Below, piece by piece: positions 25,314-34,870 of a stretch of DNA of 64,000 bases. A program made the translations under genes and the position numbers. A model generated the notes under the pieces. The model saw nothing but the letters and a program-made list of their open reading frames with translations, ran no database searches and was not told the origin of the DNA. Numbering within the stretch: the first letter of the stretch is position 1; each line of letters begins with the position of its first letter. Source of the stretch: Clostridiaceae bacterium (GTDB lineage Bacteria > Bacillota > Clostridia > Oscillospirales > Acutalibacteraceae); the NCBI GenBank assembly GCA_016285645.1, contig JAEERC010000048.1:1-64000 (forward strand), read 5' to 3'.

Positions 25314-26285
25314 CTACGCTTTCGGATTGGAGTCGAGCACCCGTTTAATGAGCGCTTCGAGTTCCTCAAGACTTTCAAGTTTGCCTATCTCATTGCGGAA
25401 CGACGCGGCACCGCGGATATCGCGGATATACCAGGCGGCGTGCTTTCTCGCCTCACGCATTCCTATATAGGTTCCCTTGTAATCGCAAAGGCGCTCTATG
25501 TGGCACAACATAACCGCCATACGCTCATCAAGAGGCGGCTCGGGCAGAATAACGCCGTTTTTGAGATATTCGTTTATCTGCGAAAAAACCCATGGTCTGC
25601 CGAGCGCTCCCCTGCCCACCATAACAAGGTCGCAGCCGGTGTATTCAAACATTTCCTCTGCGCTCACCGCGCTGTCCACATCGCCGTTTCCTATTACCGG
25701 GATTGAGAGAGCGGACTTGATTTCCTTTATAATATCCCTGTTGACGGGAGGGGCGTACATCTGCATTCTCGTTCTGCCGTGAACGGTTACGGCGCACGCT
25801 CCCGCCTGTTCGGCGAGAAGGGCTATATCACGGGCGTTTATGTGCTCAGCATCCCAGCCGGAGCGCATTTTTACGGTTACGGGAAGGTCGGTCGCTTTTA
25901 CAACCGCCTCAACGATTTTCCCCGCGAGATCCGGGTTCTTCATAAGAGCCGCTCCGTTGCCGCTGCCCGAAATTTTCGGGGCGGGACAGCCCATATTTAT
26001 ATCGACTATGTCACAGCCGCAATTTGTCGCCTTTACGGCGGCCGCCGCCATTGTGGCGGGGTCGGAGCCGAAAATCTGAATCGCGGCGGGTCTTTCCTTA
26101 TCCGACAGCACCATGAGGGCGTCGGACTTTCTGTCGTGCATGGCGACTCCTTTTGAGCTCACCATTTCGCTCTCGACATAAGCCGCCCCGTATTCAACAC
26201 AGAGTTCGCGGAATGCCATATCGGCAACGCCCGCCATAGGCGCGAGCGCGGCGTATCCGTTTATTTTGACATTGCCGATTTTCAT
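25314..26285 (-). CDS. dusB: tRNA-dihydrouridine synthase
   Basis: 323 residues. An FMN TIM barrel with LAPMAGVADMAFRELC at the N-terminus, the catalytic Cys in DINMGCPAPKI (C100), the KMRSGW phosphate-binding region and VHGRTRMQMY. It reduces specific uridines in tRNA to dihydrouridine. DusB type is the usual clostridial form, but the position modified cannot be read from sequence. GAAAGGAG precedes the ATG. It stands alone between lon and polA, with its own terminator. Confidence 0.93.
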   Translation of the reverse strand: MKIGNVKINGYAALAPMAGVADMAFRELCVEYGAAYVESEMVSSKGVAMHDRKSDALMVLSDKERPAAIQIFGSDPATMAAAAVKATNCGCDIVDINMGCPAPKISGSGNGAALMKNPDLAGKIVEAVVKATDLPVTVKMRSGWDAEHINARDIALLAEQAGACAVTVHGRTRMQMYAPPVNRDIIKEIKSALSIPVIGNGDVDSAVSAEEMFEYTGCDLVMVGRGALGRPWVFSQINEYLKNGVILPEPPLDERMAVMLCHIERLCDYKGTYIGMREARKHAAWYIRDIRGAASFRNEIGKLESLEELEALIKRVLDSNPKA

Positions 26286-26389
26286 TCGCGTTGACTCCTT
26301 TCTTACCGTTTACGCACTGTATATTAGCACAAAGAAAAAATAAATACAACTTTTATTCAAAAAAAGGTGTAAAGAACCGATTTTTATGA

Positions 26390-26395
26390 TATAAT
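26390..26395 (+). promoter_or_regulatory. Candidate -10 of the polA operon
   Basis: TATAAT about 20 nt before the polA start. The -35 region (26366-26373) is a poor match, so activity is uncertain and the leader would be very short. Confidence 0.4.
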
Positions 26396-26415
26396 GATTT
26401 TTTGAGGTGATCCGG

Positions 26416-28992
26416 ATGAAACTGCTCGTTATTGACGGCAACAGTATTCTCAACCGCGCTTTTTACGGAATAAAACTTCTGACTACCAAGGACGGCCGCT
26501 ACACGAACGCCGTTTACGGTTTTATGAATATTCTTCTGCGCCTTAAAGAGGAGACGCAGCCCGACGCGGTGGCTGTCGCCTTTGACCTCAAAGCGCCGAC
26601 CTTCCGCCACGAGATGTATTCGGGCTACAAGGCGAACAGAAAGGGTATGCCCGACGAGCTCGCCCAGCAGCTTGAGCCGCTCAAGAACCTGCTTCACGCT
26701 CTCGGCTACAAAACAGTATCGCTCGAGGGCTGGGAGGCGGACGACATACTCGGCACCCTCTCCGCCGCCTGCCCCGATGACGGCTTCTGCTATATCGCCA
26801 CGGGCGACCGCGACTCGCTCCAGCTTGTGGGCGAAAAGGTAAATGTTCTGCTCGCCTCAACAAAGATGGGCAGACCGCAGACGGTCAAATATGACGCGGA
26901 CAAAATCAAAGAGGAATATCTTGTTGAGCCGAAGGGGCTCATTGACATAAAAGCCCTTATGGGCGACAGTTCAGACTGCATACCCGGCGTTGCGGGTATA
27001 GGTCAGAAAACGGCGGGCGATCTTGTAAGCAGATTCGGCTCCGTGGAAAGCATATACGAAAGCCTCGAAACCCTTGATATAAAAGACTCCGTGCGCTCAA
27101 AACTCGCCGCCGACAAAGATATGGCGTTTCTCAGCAAAACGCTCGGAACAATCCGCCTTGACGCTCCCGTTGACACGGATTATTCGCACTACATCCCCTC
27201 CGCTCCCGACACGCGGGCGGTGACGGCTATAATGAGCGACCTTGAGATGTACAAACTCCTTGAAAAACTGAATCTTCCGCACGCTGAAATAACGGAAAAA
27301 GCGCAGGAAAAAGAGGAGAAAAAACTCAACCTCACCTGCTTCGAATCCGATGACACACAACTGCTTTTAAACGGCTTCAAAAAGAGCGGGGAAGCGTATT
27401 TCATACTCGATGACGGCGTGTTTTATTTCGCGCACGAAAACGGGGTCTGCACCGTATCGCCTATGAATCTTCTCTATATGAATTTCTGCGAGGATTTTCT
27501 TTTTGATAAGGATTTCAGAAAATATACATACAATTCAAAAGCCGTCTTCCGCTTCGCGCTCGAAAACGGACTTGAAGCCAACAATATATGCGGCGACGCC
27601 ATGCTCAGCGCCTATATTCTCAACCCGTCCTCGGGCAATTATGACGCCGACAGAATCATTTTCGAATATCTGAAAACCGAAAAACCGCAAGACGCGGAAA
27701 GGTGTGTTTTCATTGCCGCCTGCCTGCCCTCACTGTTTGAGATCCTCGAAAAGAATGTGGAGGAAAACGCTCAGAGACGGCTGCTCGATGAGATTGAACT
27801 GCCTCTCGCCAAGGTGCTCTCCTCAATGGAATATGAGGGCTTTGAGGTTGACAGAAAGGGCATTTACGAATTCGGTCAGATGCTCGACACACGCATTGAA
27901 AAACTGGTTGAAAAGATATATGAACAGACGGGCTGCGAGTTCAACATAAACTCCCCTAAACAGCTCGGCGAGGCGCTTTTCGAGAAGATGGGAATACCCG
28001 CAAAAAAGAAGACGAAGAGCGGCTATTCCACAAGCGCCGATGTGCTCGAGGAGCTCGCGGACGACTACCCGGTTGTTGCCGACATTCTCGAATACCGCAC
28101 CTATACAAAGTTAAAATCCACCTACTGCGACGGACTTATAAAGGCGATCGCCTCCGACGGCAGAATTCACTCGACTCTGAACCAGACCGAAACAAGAACG
28201 GGGCGTATTTCCTCAACCGAACCGAATCTTCAGAACATTCCCGTGCGCTCGGAACTCGGCAGGGAGATGCGCAAATTCTTCAGGGCGAAAAACGGATGCG
28301 AACTGATTGACGCGGACTATTCGCAGATTGAACTCAGGGTGCTTGCTCACACGGCGAACGATAAAAATATGATAAAAGCGTTCAACGACGGCACGGATAT
28401 TCACGCCGTTACCGCCTCACAGGTTTTCAATATGCCGCTTGAAATGGTCACTCCCCTTATGCGTTCAAGGGCGAAGGCGGTAAATTTCGGCATAGTCTAC
28501 GGCATAGGCGCCTTCTCGCTCGCGAAGGATATAGGCGTTACGAGAGCCGAGGCGGACAGTTACATAAAGGGTTATCTCGCGAATTTCAGCGGGGTGGCGA
28601 AATATATGACGGACATAGTCGAAAAAGCGAAAAAGGACGGCTATGTTGAAACGATGTTCGCGCGCAGGCGCTATCTGCCCGAACTCTCCTCGTCAAACCA
28701 CATGCTTCGCGCTTTCGGCGAAAGAGTCGCCCTCAATATGCCCATACAGGGCACAAGCGCGGATATAATTAAAATCGCGATGGTTCGCGTTTACGAGCGG
28801 CTGAAAAAGCAGTGTCTCAGGGCAAAACTCATTATGCAGGTGCACGATGAACTTATAATTGAAGCGCCGCTTGACGAGGTGCAGGAGGCGGGAAAAATCC
28901 TCAAAGAGGAAATGGAAAACGCCGTCAATTTAAGGGTCAAACTCGAGGCGGATGTTGGCACGGGCAAAACCTGGTATGACGCGAAGGGCTGA
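26416..28992 (+). CDS. polA: DNA polymerase I (5'-nuclease plus polymerase; proofreading site degenerate)
   Basis: 858 residues from ATG 26416, after GAGGTG. Residues 1 to about 290 are the 5'-3' flap nuclease (LLVIDGNSILNRAFYG, then GLIDIKALMGDSSDCIPG). The middle domain has the 3'-5' exonuclease fold but not its acidic DxE motif (FILDDGVFYF in its place), so proofreading is probably absent, as in several Firmicute Pol I enzymes. The polymerase domain is complete: motif A DYSQIELRVLAH (about 632), motif B RSRAKAVNFGIVYG (about 680) and motif C QVHDEL (about 807). It acts in lagging-strand maturation and repair. It heads an operon with rimI and tsaD. Confidence 0.96.
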   Translation: MKLLVIDGNSILNRAFYGIKLLTTKDGRYTNAVYGFMNILLRLKEETQPDAVAVAFDLKAPTFRHEMYSGYKANRKGMPDELAQQLEPLKNLLHALGYKTVSLEGWEADDILGTLSAACPDDGFCYIATGDRDSLQLVGEKVNVLLASTKMGRPQTVKYDADKIKEEYLVEPKGLIDIKALMGDSSDCIPGVAGIGQKTAGDLVSRFGSVESIYESLETLDIKDSVRSKLAADKDMAFLSKTLGTIRLDAPVDTDYSHYIPSAPDTRAVTAIMSDLEMYKLLEKLNLPHAEITEKAQEKEEKKLNLTCFESDDTQLLLNGFKKSGEAYFILDDGVFYFAHENGVCTVSPMNLLYMNFCEDFLFDKDFRKYTYNSKAVFRFALENGLEANNICGDAMLSAYILNPSSGNYDADRIIFEYLKTEKPQDAERCVFIAACLPSLFEILEKNVEENAQRRLLDEIELPLAKVLSSMEYEGFEVDRKGIYEFGQMLDTRIEKLVEKIYEQTGCEFNINSPKQLGEALFEKMGIPAKKKTKSGYSTSADVLEELADDYPVVADILEYRTYTKLKSTYCDGLIKAIASDGRIHSTLNQTETRTGRISSTEPNLQNIPVRSELGREMRKFFRAKNGCELIDADYSQIELRVLAHTANDKNMIKAFNDGTDIHAVTASQVFNMPLEMVTPLMRSRAKAVNFGIVYGIGAFSLAKDIGVTRAEADSYIKGYLANFSGVAKYMTDIVEKAKKDGYVETMFARRRYLPELSSSNHMLRAFGERVALNMPIQGTSADIIKIAMVRVYERLKKQCLRAKLIMQVHDELIIEAPLDEVQEAGKILKEEMENAVNLRVKLEADVGTGKTWYDAKG

Positions 28993-28994
28993 TT

Positions 28995-29447
28995 ATGGAA
29001 TATGAAATAGTGCCGATGAAAAAGGAGCACATAAGCGGCATTGAAGCGCTCGAAAAGGAGTGCTTCGCCAATCCTTGGAACCGCAGGGATATTGAGGCGC
29101 AGCTTAAAAACATAAACGCCCATTTTCTTGCCGCCGTGAGCGAAAAAGAGGTAATCGGCTACCTGGGGATTTACGAATATTTTGAAAGCTGCGAAATGGC
29201 CAATCTCGCCGTTTCGGCGCCTTACAGAAGGCAGGGTATAGCGAGGGCGCTCGTTGAAAAAGCGATTGAAAACGCCGTTTTTCGGGGGTGCGATTATATA
29301 ACTCTCGAGGTGCGCAAATCGAACGCTCCCGCCCTTAACCTCTACCATTCAATGGGCTTTGAACAGGCGGGCTTGCGCAAAAGTTTTTACACAAATCCCG
29401 AGGAAGACGCAATAATAATGACAAAGTATTTCAAGGAGAAAAAATGA
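28995..29447 (+). CDS. rimI: Ribosomal-protein-alanine N-acetyltransferase RimI-like
   Basis: 150 residues, a GNAT acetyltransferase. The acetyl-CoA loop RRQGIARALVEKAI is at about residues 76-89, followed by ITLEVRKSNAPALNLYHSMGF. RimI acetylates the N-terminal alanine of ribosomal protein bS18 in E. coli and may have broader targets elsewhere. It lies 2 nt after polA and overlaps tsaD by 4 bp (ATGA). RimI next to TsaD is a very common pairing and supports the name over other GNAT enzymes. Confidence 0.9.
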   Translation: MEYEIVPMKKEHISGIEALEKECFANPWNRRDIEAQLKNINAHFLAAVSEKEVIGYLGIYEYFESCEMANLAVSAPYRRQGIARALVEKAIENAVFRGCDYITLEVRKSNAPALNLYHSMGFEQAGLRKSFYTNPEEDAIIMTKYFKEKK

Positions 29448-30460
29448 AAATTCTCGCTATAGAATCATCCTGCGACGAGACCGCCGCAGCCGTTGTTGAG
29501 GACGGCAGAAAAGTGCTTTCAAACTCCGTCGCCACGCAGATAAAAGAGCACATTGTTTACGGCGGCGTAGTGCCCGAAATCGCGAGCCGTATGCACGCTG
29601 AGGCGATATGCCCGGTTGTTGAAAAGGCGCTTGACGACGCGGGTGTGACCTTCGGCGGCATTGACGCAATAGGTGTCACCTACGCGCCCGGACTTATAGG
29701 CGCTCTTCTTGTGGGCGTAAACTACGCTAAAGGGCTTTCGCTCTCAACGGGTCTGCCGCTTATTCCCGTTCATCACCTGCGCTCGCACATCGCTTCAAAT
29801 TACATAACCTCCCCCGCTCTTGAGCCGCCGTTTCTCTGCCTTGTTGTTTCGGGCGGTCACAGCCACATAGTCGAGGTGAAGGACTACACGAGGTTTTCGG
29901 TTATAGGTCTCACCCGTGATGACGCGGCGGGCGAGTGTATGGACAAGGCGGCGCGCGCGCTCGGGCTCGATTACCCCGGCGGAGTGAATCTTGACAGAGT
30001 ATCAACTGACGGCAATCCCGACGCCTTTAAATTCCCGAGGCCGAAGGTTGACGGAAGCGATTACGATTTCAGTTTTTCGGGGCTCAAAACAGCGGCTGTC
30101 AATCTTATACATAACGCTTCTCAGAAGGGCGAAACCCTTGATACAGCCGACTTCGGCGCCTCATACATAAACGCTGTTACGAATTGTCTTTGTGAGAACA
30201 CGGTAAAAGCGGCAAAGGATTACGGCTACAAAAGAATAGTGCTCGCGGGCGGGGTTTCCGCCAACTCGAGGTTAAGAGAAAAGATGAAGGAAATCTGCCT
30301 TCAGAACAAATGGGAACTGTTTATGCCGGAACTTAAATACTGCGGTGACAACGCCGCTATGGTCGGCTCGCAGGCATACTATGAATATCTTTCGGGCAAT
30401 GTCGCCTCCCTCTCGCTCAACGCCTACGCCACAATGCCGATTGACGAGCAGCGAAATTAA
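29444..30460 (+). CDS. tsaD: tRNA N6-adenosine threonylcarbamoyltransferase TsaD
   Basis: 338 residues. It opens MKILAIESSCDETAAAVVED, with the metal-binding HHLRSH (H111, H115), the ASKH-fold motif VSGGHSHI and the C-terminal GGVSANSRLRE and CGDNAAM. TsaD transfers the threonylcarbamoyl group to A37 of ANN-decoding tRNAs, working with TsaB, TsaE and TsaC, none of which are in the window. It overlaps rimI by 4 bp. No terminator was seen before the pckG promoter. Confidence 0.96.
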   Translation: MKILAIESSCDETAAAVVEDGRKVLSNSVATQIKEHIVYGGVVPEIASRMHAEAICPVVEKALDDAGVTFGGIDAIGVTYAPGLIGALLVGVNYAKGLSLSTGLPLIPVHHLRSHIASNYITSPALEPPFLCLVVSGGHSHIVEVKDYTRFSVIGLTRDDAAGECMDKAARALGLDYPGGVNLDRVSTDGNPDAFKFPRPKVDGSDYDFSFSGLKTAAVNLIHNASQKGETLDTADFGASYINAVTNCLCENTVKAAKDYGYKRIVLAGGVSANSRLREKMKEICLQNKWELFMPELKYCGDNAAMVGSQAYYEYLSGNVASLSLNAYATMPIDEQRN

Positions 30461-30467
30461 ATTTAAG

Positions 30468-30496
30468 TTGACATAACATCAAAAAAAAGATATAAT
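30468..30496 (+). promoter_or_regulatory. Sigma-A promoter of pckG
   Basis: TTGACA (30468-30473), 17-nt spacer, TATAAT (30491-30496), both perfect. It begins 8 nt after the tsaD stop. AAAGGAG lies 7 nt before the pckG start. Confidence 0.92.
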
Positions 30497-30535
30497 TGTT
30501 CTGTTATTTTTATACCTTAATAAAGGAGTAACAAT

Positions 30536-32326
30536 ATGGAAAACTACACCACCAACAAAAGCGTATTATCCTGGATTGAGGATAAGGTCGCTCTTGTAAA
30601 ACCCGACAACATCGTCTGGATTGACGGCACAAACGAGCAGATTGAGGCTCTGCGCGCAGAGGGCTGCAGCACGGGCGAAATGATCAAGCTCAACCAGGAG
30701 CTTCTTCCCGACTGCTATCTTCACCGCACCGCGGTAAATGACGTTGCCCGCGTTGAGGCAAGAACATTCATCTGCACAAAAACAAAGGCCGAAGCAGGCC
30801 CCACAAACAACTGGATGGAGCCCGGCGCCGCTTATGAAATGCTCTATGACATCGCCCGCGACAGCTACAAGGGCAGAACAATGTATGTCATCCCCTATTC
30901 AATGGGTCCCGTCGGCTCAAAGTTCTCAAAGATAGGCATCGAGCTTACCGACTCCATTTATGTTGTTCTCAATATGGCGATTATGACCAGAACCGGTCTT
31001 GATGTTCTCAAGGCGCTCGGCGACAGCGACGACTGGGTTCGCGGCCTTCACTGCAAGTGCCAGATAGACCCCGAAAAGCGCTACATCTGCCAGTTCCCGC
31101 AGGACAACACGATTATTTCCGTAAACTCCGGTTACGGCGGAAACGTGCTTCTCGGCAAAAAGTGCTTCGCTCTCCGTATTGCCTCCTATCAGGGCTGGAA
31201 AGAGGGCTGGCAGGCAGAGCATATGCTCATCCTCGGTCTGAAGAAGCCCGACGGTCAGATAAGATATATCTGCGCCGCATTCCCCTCAGCCTGCGGCAAG
31301 ACCAACCTCGCAATGCTTATTCCCCCCGAGGGATACAAGAAGAACGGCTATGAAGTATGGACAGTAGGCGACGACATCTCCTGGATCCGCAAGGGTCCCG
31401 ACGGCAGACTTTACGCCATCAACCCCGAAAACGGCTTCTTCGGCGTCGCTCCCGGCACAAACGAAAAATCGAACCCGAACGCTCTCGCGGCAACAAAGAA
31501 GGGCACGATTTTCACCAATGTCTGCCACAATCTCGACAACAATACGGTATGGTGGGAAAAACTTGACAACAACCCGCCCACAAACGCGATAGACTGGAAG
31601 GGCAACCCCTGGAACGGCAGCAACGCCACAGAGCCCGGCGCCAACCCGAACAGCAGATTCACCGCTCCCGCGAAGAACTGCCCCTGCATAAGCGACCAGT
31701 TCGAAAATCCGGACGGCGTGCCGATAAGCGCGATTCTTTTCGGCGGCAGACGTGCGAAACTCGCTCCCCTTGTTTACCAGTCAAGAGACTGGAACCACGG
31801 TGTGTTCGTAGGTTCAATCATGTCGTCCGAAACAACGGCGGCGGCTACCGGCGCGGTAGGCGTTGTAAGACGCGATCCCATGGCTATGCTTCCCTTCTGC
31901 GGCTATGATATGGCTGAATACTGGAAGCACTGGATAAAGATAGGCGAAGGTCTCGACCCCGAGAAAGCCCCCAAGATTTTCAACGTCAACTGGTTCCGCA
32001 AGGACGACGAAGGCAACTTCCTGTGGCCCGGCTACGGCGACAACCTCCGTGTTCTTGACTGGATTATCGACCGCTGCGAAGGCAAGGTTGACGCGGACGA
32101 GACGGCTATCGGCTATGTTCCCAAGGCGGAGGACATCAACCTCGAAGGCATTGAGGACGAGGTAAGCGACGCTCAGCTTAAAGAAATCCTCACTGTTGAC
32201 AAGAACCTCTGGAAAGAGGAAGTTGACGGAATCACCGAGTTCTACAAGAAGTTTACGGACTTCGGTTCAACCATTCCCGCCGAAATTCTCGCAGAGTTTG
32301 AAACTCTCAAGAAAAACGTTCAGTAA
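30536..32326 (+). CDS. pckG: Phosphoenolpyruvate carboxykinase (GTP)
   Basis: 596 residues, the length of the GTP-dependent family. Motifs: MGPVGSKFSKIGIELTDS, the P-loop AFPSACGKTNLAM (249-260), kinase-2 motif VGDDISW and the family-specific GVFVGSIMSSETTAAATGAV. It interconverts oxaloacetate and PEP with GTP/GDP. In fermenting anaerobes it often runs toward oxaloacetate, feeding C4 metabolism and conserving energy. Codon use resembles that of PFOR and the aminotransferase at 61.6 kb, suggesting high expression. Monocistronic, with a perfect promoter and a strong terminator. Confidence 0.96.
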   Translation: MENYTTNKSVLSWIEDKVALVKPDNIVWIDGTNEQIEALRAEGCSTGEMIKLNQELLPDCYLHRTAVNDVARVEARTFICTKTKAEAGPTNNWMEPGAAYEMLYDIARDSYKGRTMYVIPYSMGPVGSKFSKIGIELTDSIYVVLNMAIMTRTGLDVLKALGDSDDWVRGLHCKCQIDPEKRYICQFPQDNTIISVNSGYGGNVLLGKKCFALRIASYQGWKEGWQAEHMLILGLKKPDGQIRYICAAFPSACGKTNLAMLIPPEGYKKNGYEVWTVGDDISWIRKGPDGRLYAINPENGFFGVAPGTNEKSNPNALAATKKGTIFTNVCHNLDNNTVWWEKLDNNPPTNAIDWKGNPWNGSNATEPGANPNSRFTAPAKNCPCISDQFENPDGVPISAILFGGRRAKLAPLVYQSRDWNHGVFVGSIMSSETTAAATGAVGVVRRDPMAMLPFCGYDMAEYWKHWIKIGEGLDPEKAPKIFNVNWFRKDDEGNFLWPGYGDNLRVLDWIIDRCEGKVDADETAIGYVPKAEDINLEGIEDEVSDAQLKEILTVDKNLWKEEVDGITEFYKKFTDFGSTIPAEILAEFETLKKNVQ

Positions 32327-32332
32327 AAGCAT

Positions 32333-32362
32333 ACGCTCCGCGCCTTCGGGCACGGAGCGTTT
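32333..32362 (+). terminator. Terminator of pckG
   Basis: ACGCTCCG / CGGAGCGT stem followed by TTTTATTATT. Confidence 0.87.
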
Positions 32363-32381
32363 TATTATTAATAACATTATA

Positions 32382-32417
32382 AAAACGGCTTGCGGAATAT
32401 TCCGCAAGCCGTCTTGT
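32382..32417 (-). terminator. Terminator of ftsZ
   Basis: A near-perfect 28-bp palindrome at 32385-32412 (arms ACGGCTTGCGGAAT / ATTCCGCAAGCCGT). Leftward reading ends in TTTTTAT. It also has T-rich sequence to the right. Confidence 0.88.
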
Positions 32418-32425
32418 TATTCTGT

Positions 32426-33670
32426 TCAGTTCTTGCCCTTGATGATGTCGTCGAGCATCTCATAGAACTGCGCGGCGTCTGCCGGTGTGCTTTCCGCAAC
32501 GGGCTTGGGAGCCGCGGGCTTCTCCTCGGGCTTGAAATCGGGAACCGAGGGAGCGGCGGGAGCGCCGAATGAGGGAATAGCCGGTGAAGCAGCCGGGCGG
32601 GGTTCAGCGGGAGCTACGGGACCCGAGGGAGCAACTTTCTCAACAAGAGTGGGTGCCTCGGTTGTTACGGAAGCGAACATATTGTTTGCCGCCGCAACAG
32701 CGGGATCTACCTTAACCTTTTCAAAGCCGGTGGCTATAACGGTGATGATCATCTCGTCGTCAAGGTCGGGATCGAACGCGATACCCCAGGTGATGTTCGC
32801 GTCGGGATGCGCTTCCTTGGTGATGATTTCAGCCGCGAGTTCAACTTCCTCAAGGTCAACATTGGAGGAAGCGGTAATGCTGATGATAACGCCCTTGGCG
32901 CCGTTGATTTCGGTTTCAAGCAGCGGGCTGGAAACTGCCATCTGAGCGGCAACCTCCGCCTTGTCCTTGCCCTTCGCTCTGCCAACGCCCATATGAGCGA
33001 GGCCTGCGTCCTTCATTACGCTGGAAACATCGGCGAAGTCGAGGTTGATGAAGCCGGGAACCTTGATGAGCTCGGAAATGCTCTTTACGCCTTGAAGAAG
33101 AACCTCATCCGCCTCCGCGAACGCTTCGGCTATGGTCTTTTTCTTCTCATCGCGGGAGTGAAGTCTGTCATTGGGGATAACTATAAGGCTGTCAACATGC
33201 TCCGCGAGAGCGTCAACACCCTCCTGAGCGAGCTTCGCTCTTCTGGGGCCTTCAAATTTGAAGGGCTTTGTAACAACGCCTACGGTGAGGCAGCCGAGTT
33301 CCTTGGCAATCTGAGCGATTACGGGAGCGGCGCCTGTGCCTGTGCCGCCGCCCATACCTGCGGTGATGAATACCATATCGGTACCCTTGAGGGCGTCCGC
33401 TATAACATCGCGGCTTTCATCCGCGGCTTTCGCGCCGATTTCGGGCTTGCCGCCCGCGCCCATACCGTGTGTGGATTTTTCGCCTATCTGAATTTTGTGA
33501 GTTGCCTGTGAGTGAATAAGCACCTGCTTGTCTGTGTTGATGGCGATGAATTCAGCGCCGAGAACACCTGAGCTTATCATACGGTTTACGGCGTTTCCGC
33601 CACCGCCGCCTACACCGATAACTTTAATCTGTACGGTGCTTTCAAAATCGTTGTCAATTTCAAATGCCAT
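32426..33670 (-). CDS. ftsZ: Cell-division GTPase FtsZ with an atypical C-terminal tail
   Basis: 414 residues. The tubulin signature GGGTGTG is at 107-113 and the T7 loop NLDFADV around 209-215. FtsZ polymerises into the Z-ring. An unstructured Pro/Ala/Glu linker spans about 323-400. The chain ends [16 protein letters not shown] rather than in the widespread (D/N)IPxFLR peptide that binds FtsA, SepF and ZapD. An AIPSFGA block occurs internally at about 364-370. No ftsA is adjacent. It has its own promoter and GGAGG Shine-Dalgarno, separated by 154 nt from ftsQ at the distal end of the dcw cluster, and ends in a strong terminator. Confidence 0.97.
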   Translation of the reverse strand: MAFEIDNDFESTVQIKVIGVGGGGGNAVNRMISSGVLGAEFIAINTDKQVLIHSQATHKIQIGEKSTHGMGAGGKPEIGAKAADESRDVIADALKGTDMVFITAGMGGGTGTGAAPVIAQIAKELGCLTVGVVTKPFKFEGPRRAKLAQEGVDALAEHVDSLIVIPNDRLHSRDEKKKTIAEAFAEADEVLLQGVKSISELIKVPGFINLDFADVSSVMKDAGLAHMGVGRAKGKDKAEVAAQMAVSSPLLETEINGAKGVIISITASSNVDLEEVELAAEIITKEAHPDANITWGIAFDPDLDDEMIITVIATGFEKVKVDPAVAAANNMFASVTTEAPTLVEKVAPSGPVAPAEPRPAASPAIPSFGAPAAPSVPDFKPEEKPAAPKPVAESTPADAAQFYEMLDDIIKGKN

Positions 33671-33707
33671 ACTTTATGACCTCCATAATATTCTCTTGCG
33701 GTATTAC

Positions 33708-33735
33708 ATTATATAACAGGCTAATTTTAACACAA
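33708..33735 (-). promoter_or_regulatory. Candidate ftsZ promoter
   Basis: Leftward TTGTGT (33730-33735), 16-nt spacer, TATAAT (33708-33713), in the ftsQ-ftsZ gap. It would let ftsZ be expressed separately from the dcw operon. Confidence 0.6.
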
Positions 33736-33824
33736 TAAAAGTAAAAAAACAAGAACAAATTGTAAATTATTGCGCCGATACAGCCAGTTTTATGTCTTTT
33801 TAACAAAAAGAGGCCGCTTATCTG

Positions 33825-34847
33825 TTAATAATCATCTTCATTGTCATAATCATAATAACTATTCTCGTTGTAATCGCTGCCATAATCATTCTCCTCTTCA
33901 TTTTTTTCTCCGCCTTCTTCTTCGGGCGGGTTTTCGGTTTGTGTTTCTTCTTCGGGAACGCTGCCGTCATCAAACTTATCCGGTTCAAAATACGCTTTTT
34001 TATCTATAGTAAGGTCGATTGTGCCCTTCTCGGTTTCGCTTATGCGGCTCTCCTGGGCTATGACTTTCGCGCCCAGTTCTATCTTGCCCGCGAGGTTTAC
34101 AGCCGCGCCGAGTTTCATCATAATACGCCCTTCATACACCACGCGCACGTCGTTTAAATCCGTAAGGTCTATGTAATCGATGCCCGAAAGGATGCCTTCA
34201 TCCTCGAGCTCCGCTATAATCTGGGTTATGTATTCGGGTATTTTCTCTTTCCTGTCCGCCGTTTCATCGGATGCGGTTTCTTTTTTGCCTGTTTCATCCT
34301 CTGTTTTATATGAGAGGATTTCACCTCCCGCCGCGGAAACCGGCGCGGGGGCTTTTATGAGCGTTGCCGAAGCGGGCACTTCGCCGCTCGATTTGAGTAT
34401 TTTAAGATTCTCGTTGAGAATGAGGCAGTCGTTCTGCCCCTCGGGTTGAAGTGCTATTTTTTCGGTCGCCTTATCCGCCGTTATGGTAATTCTCGAGGGA
34501 AGGTGCCTTGTTATTTTGGTGTTGACCATATAGGGCAGTTTCGCTTCGAGAACCTGCTCCGCCTTTTCGTAGTCGGCGAAAAGTATGTTGTCGCCCACTC
34601 TTATAGGGCAGGCGTCGATAATTTCCTGACTTGTGTAGGGAACATAGCTTCTTACTGAAACGGTTCTGACCTTCATCACATTGAAAACAACTACCGGAAC
34701 GGCAACAAGGAGAACAACAAGAATAAACCCGGCAAAAACAATCATTTTGCGGATTTTTCTTTTACGTCTTAACTTTGCCCTGTTCCGGGCGCGCTCCTCT
34801 TCATAGGTGAGCGGCGCCGCGCTGTCATTTTTACGGGATAAAGCCAT
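33825..34847 (-). CDS. ftsQ: Cell-division protein FtsQ/DivIB with acidic C-terminal tail
   Basis: 340 residues. A basic cytoplasmic segment (RAKLRRKRKIRK), one membrane span (about 35-57), then a POTRA-like domain starting VRTVSVRSYVPYTSQEIIDA with the beta domain after it. FtsQ/DivIB links early and late divisome proteins and regulates FtsL/PBP. The last ~60 residues are an acidic, low-complexity tail (EEETQTENPPEEEGGEKNEE and Asp/Tyr repeats at the end). Its place downstream of murG in the dcw cluster fits. Sequence conservation is low, as usual for this family, so the call leans on architecture and context. Confidence 0.85.
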   Translation of the reverse strand: MALSRKNDSAAPLTYEEERARNRAKLRRKRKIRKMIVFAGFILVVLLVAVPVVVFNVMKVRTVSVRSYVPYTSQEIIDACPIRVGDNILFADYEKAEQVLEAKLPYMVNTKITRHLPSRITITADKATEKIALQPEGQNDCLILNENLKILKSSGEVPASATLIKAPAPVSAAGGEILSYKTEDETGKKETASDETADRKEKIPEYITQIIAELEDEGILSGIDYIDLTDLNDVRVVYEGRIMMKLGAAVNLAGKIELGAKVIAQESRISETEKGTIDLTIDKKAYFEPDKFDDGSVPEEETQTENPPEEEGGEKNEEENDYGSDYNENSYYDYDNEDDY

Positions 34848-34870
34848 TGGTTTTCCTTTTTCCGATTTGA

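Noticed and set aside
32807-33511. 234-codon plus-strand open frame inside ftsZ
   Set aside because: Antisense to the most conserved part of FtsZ.
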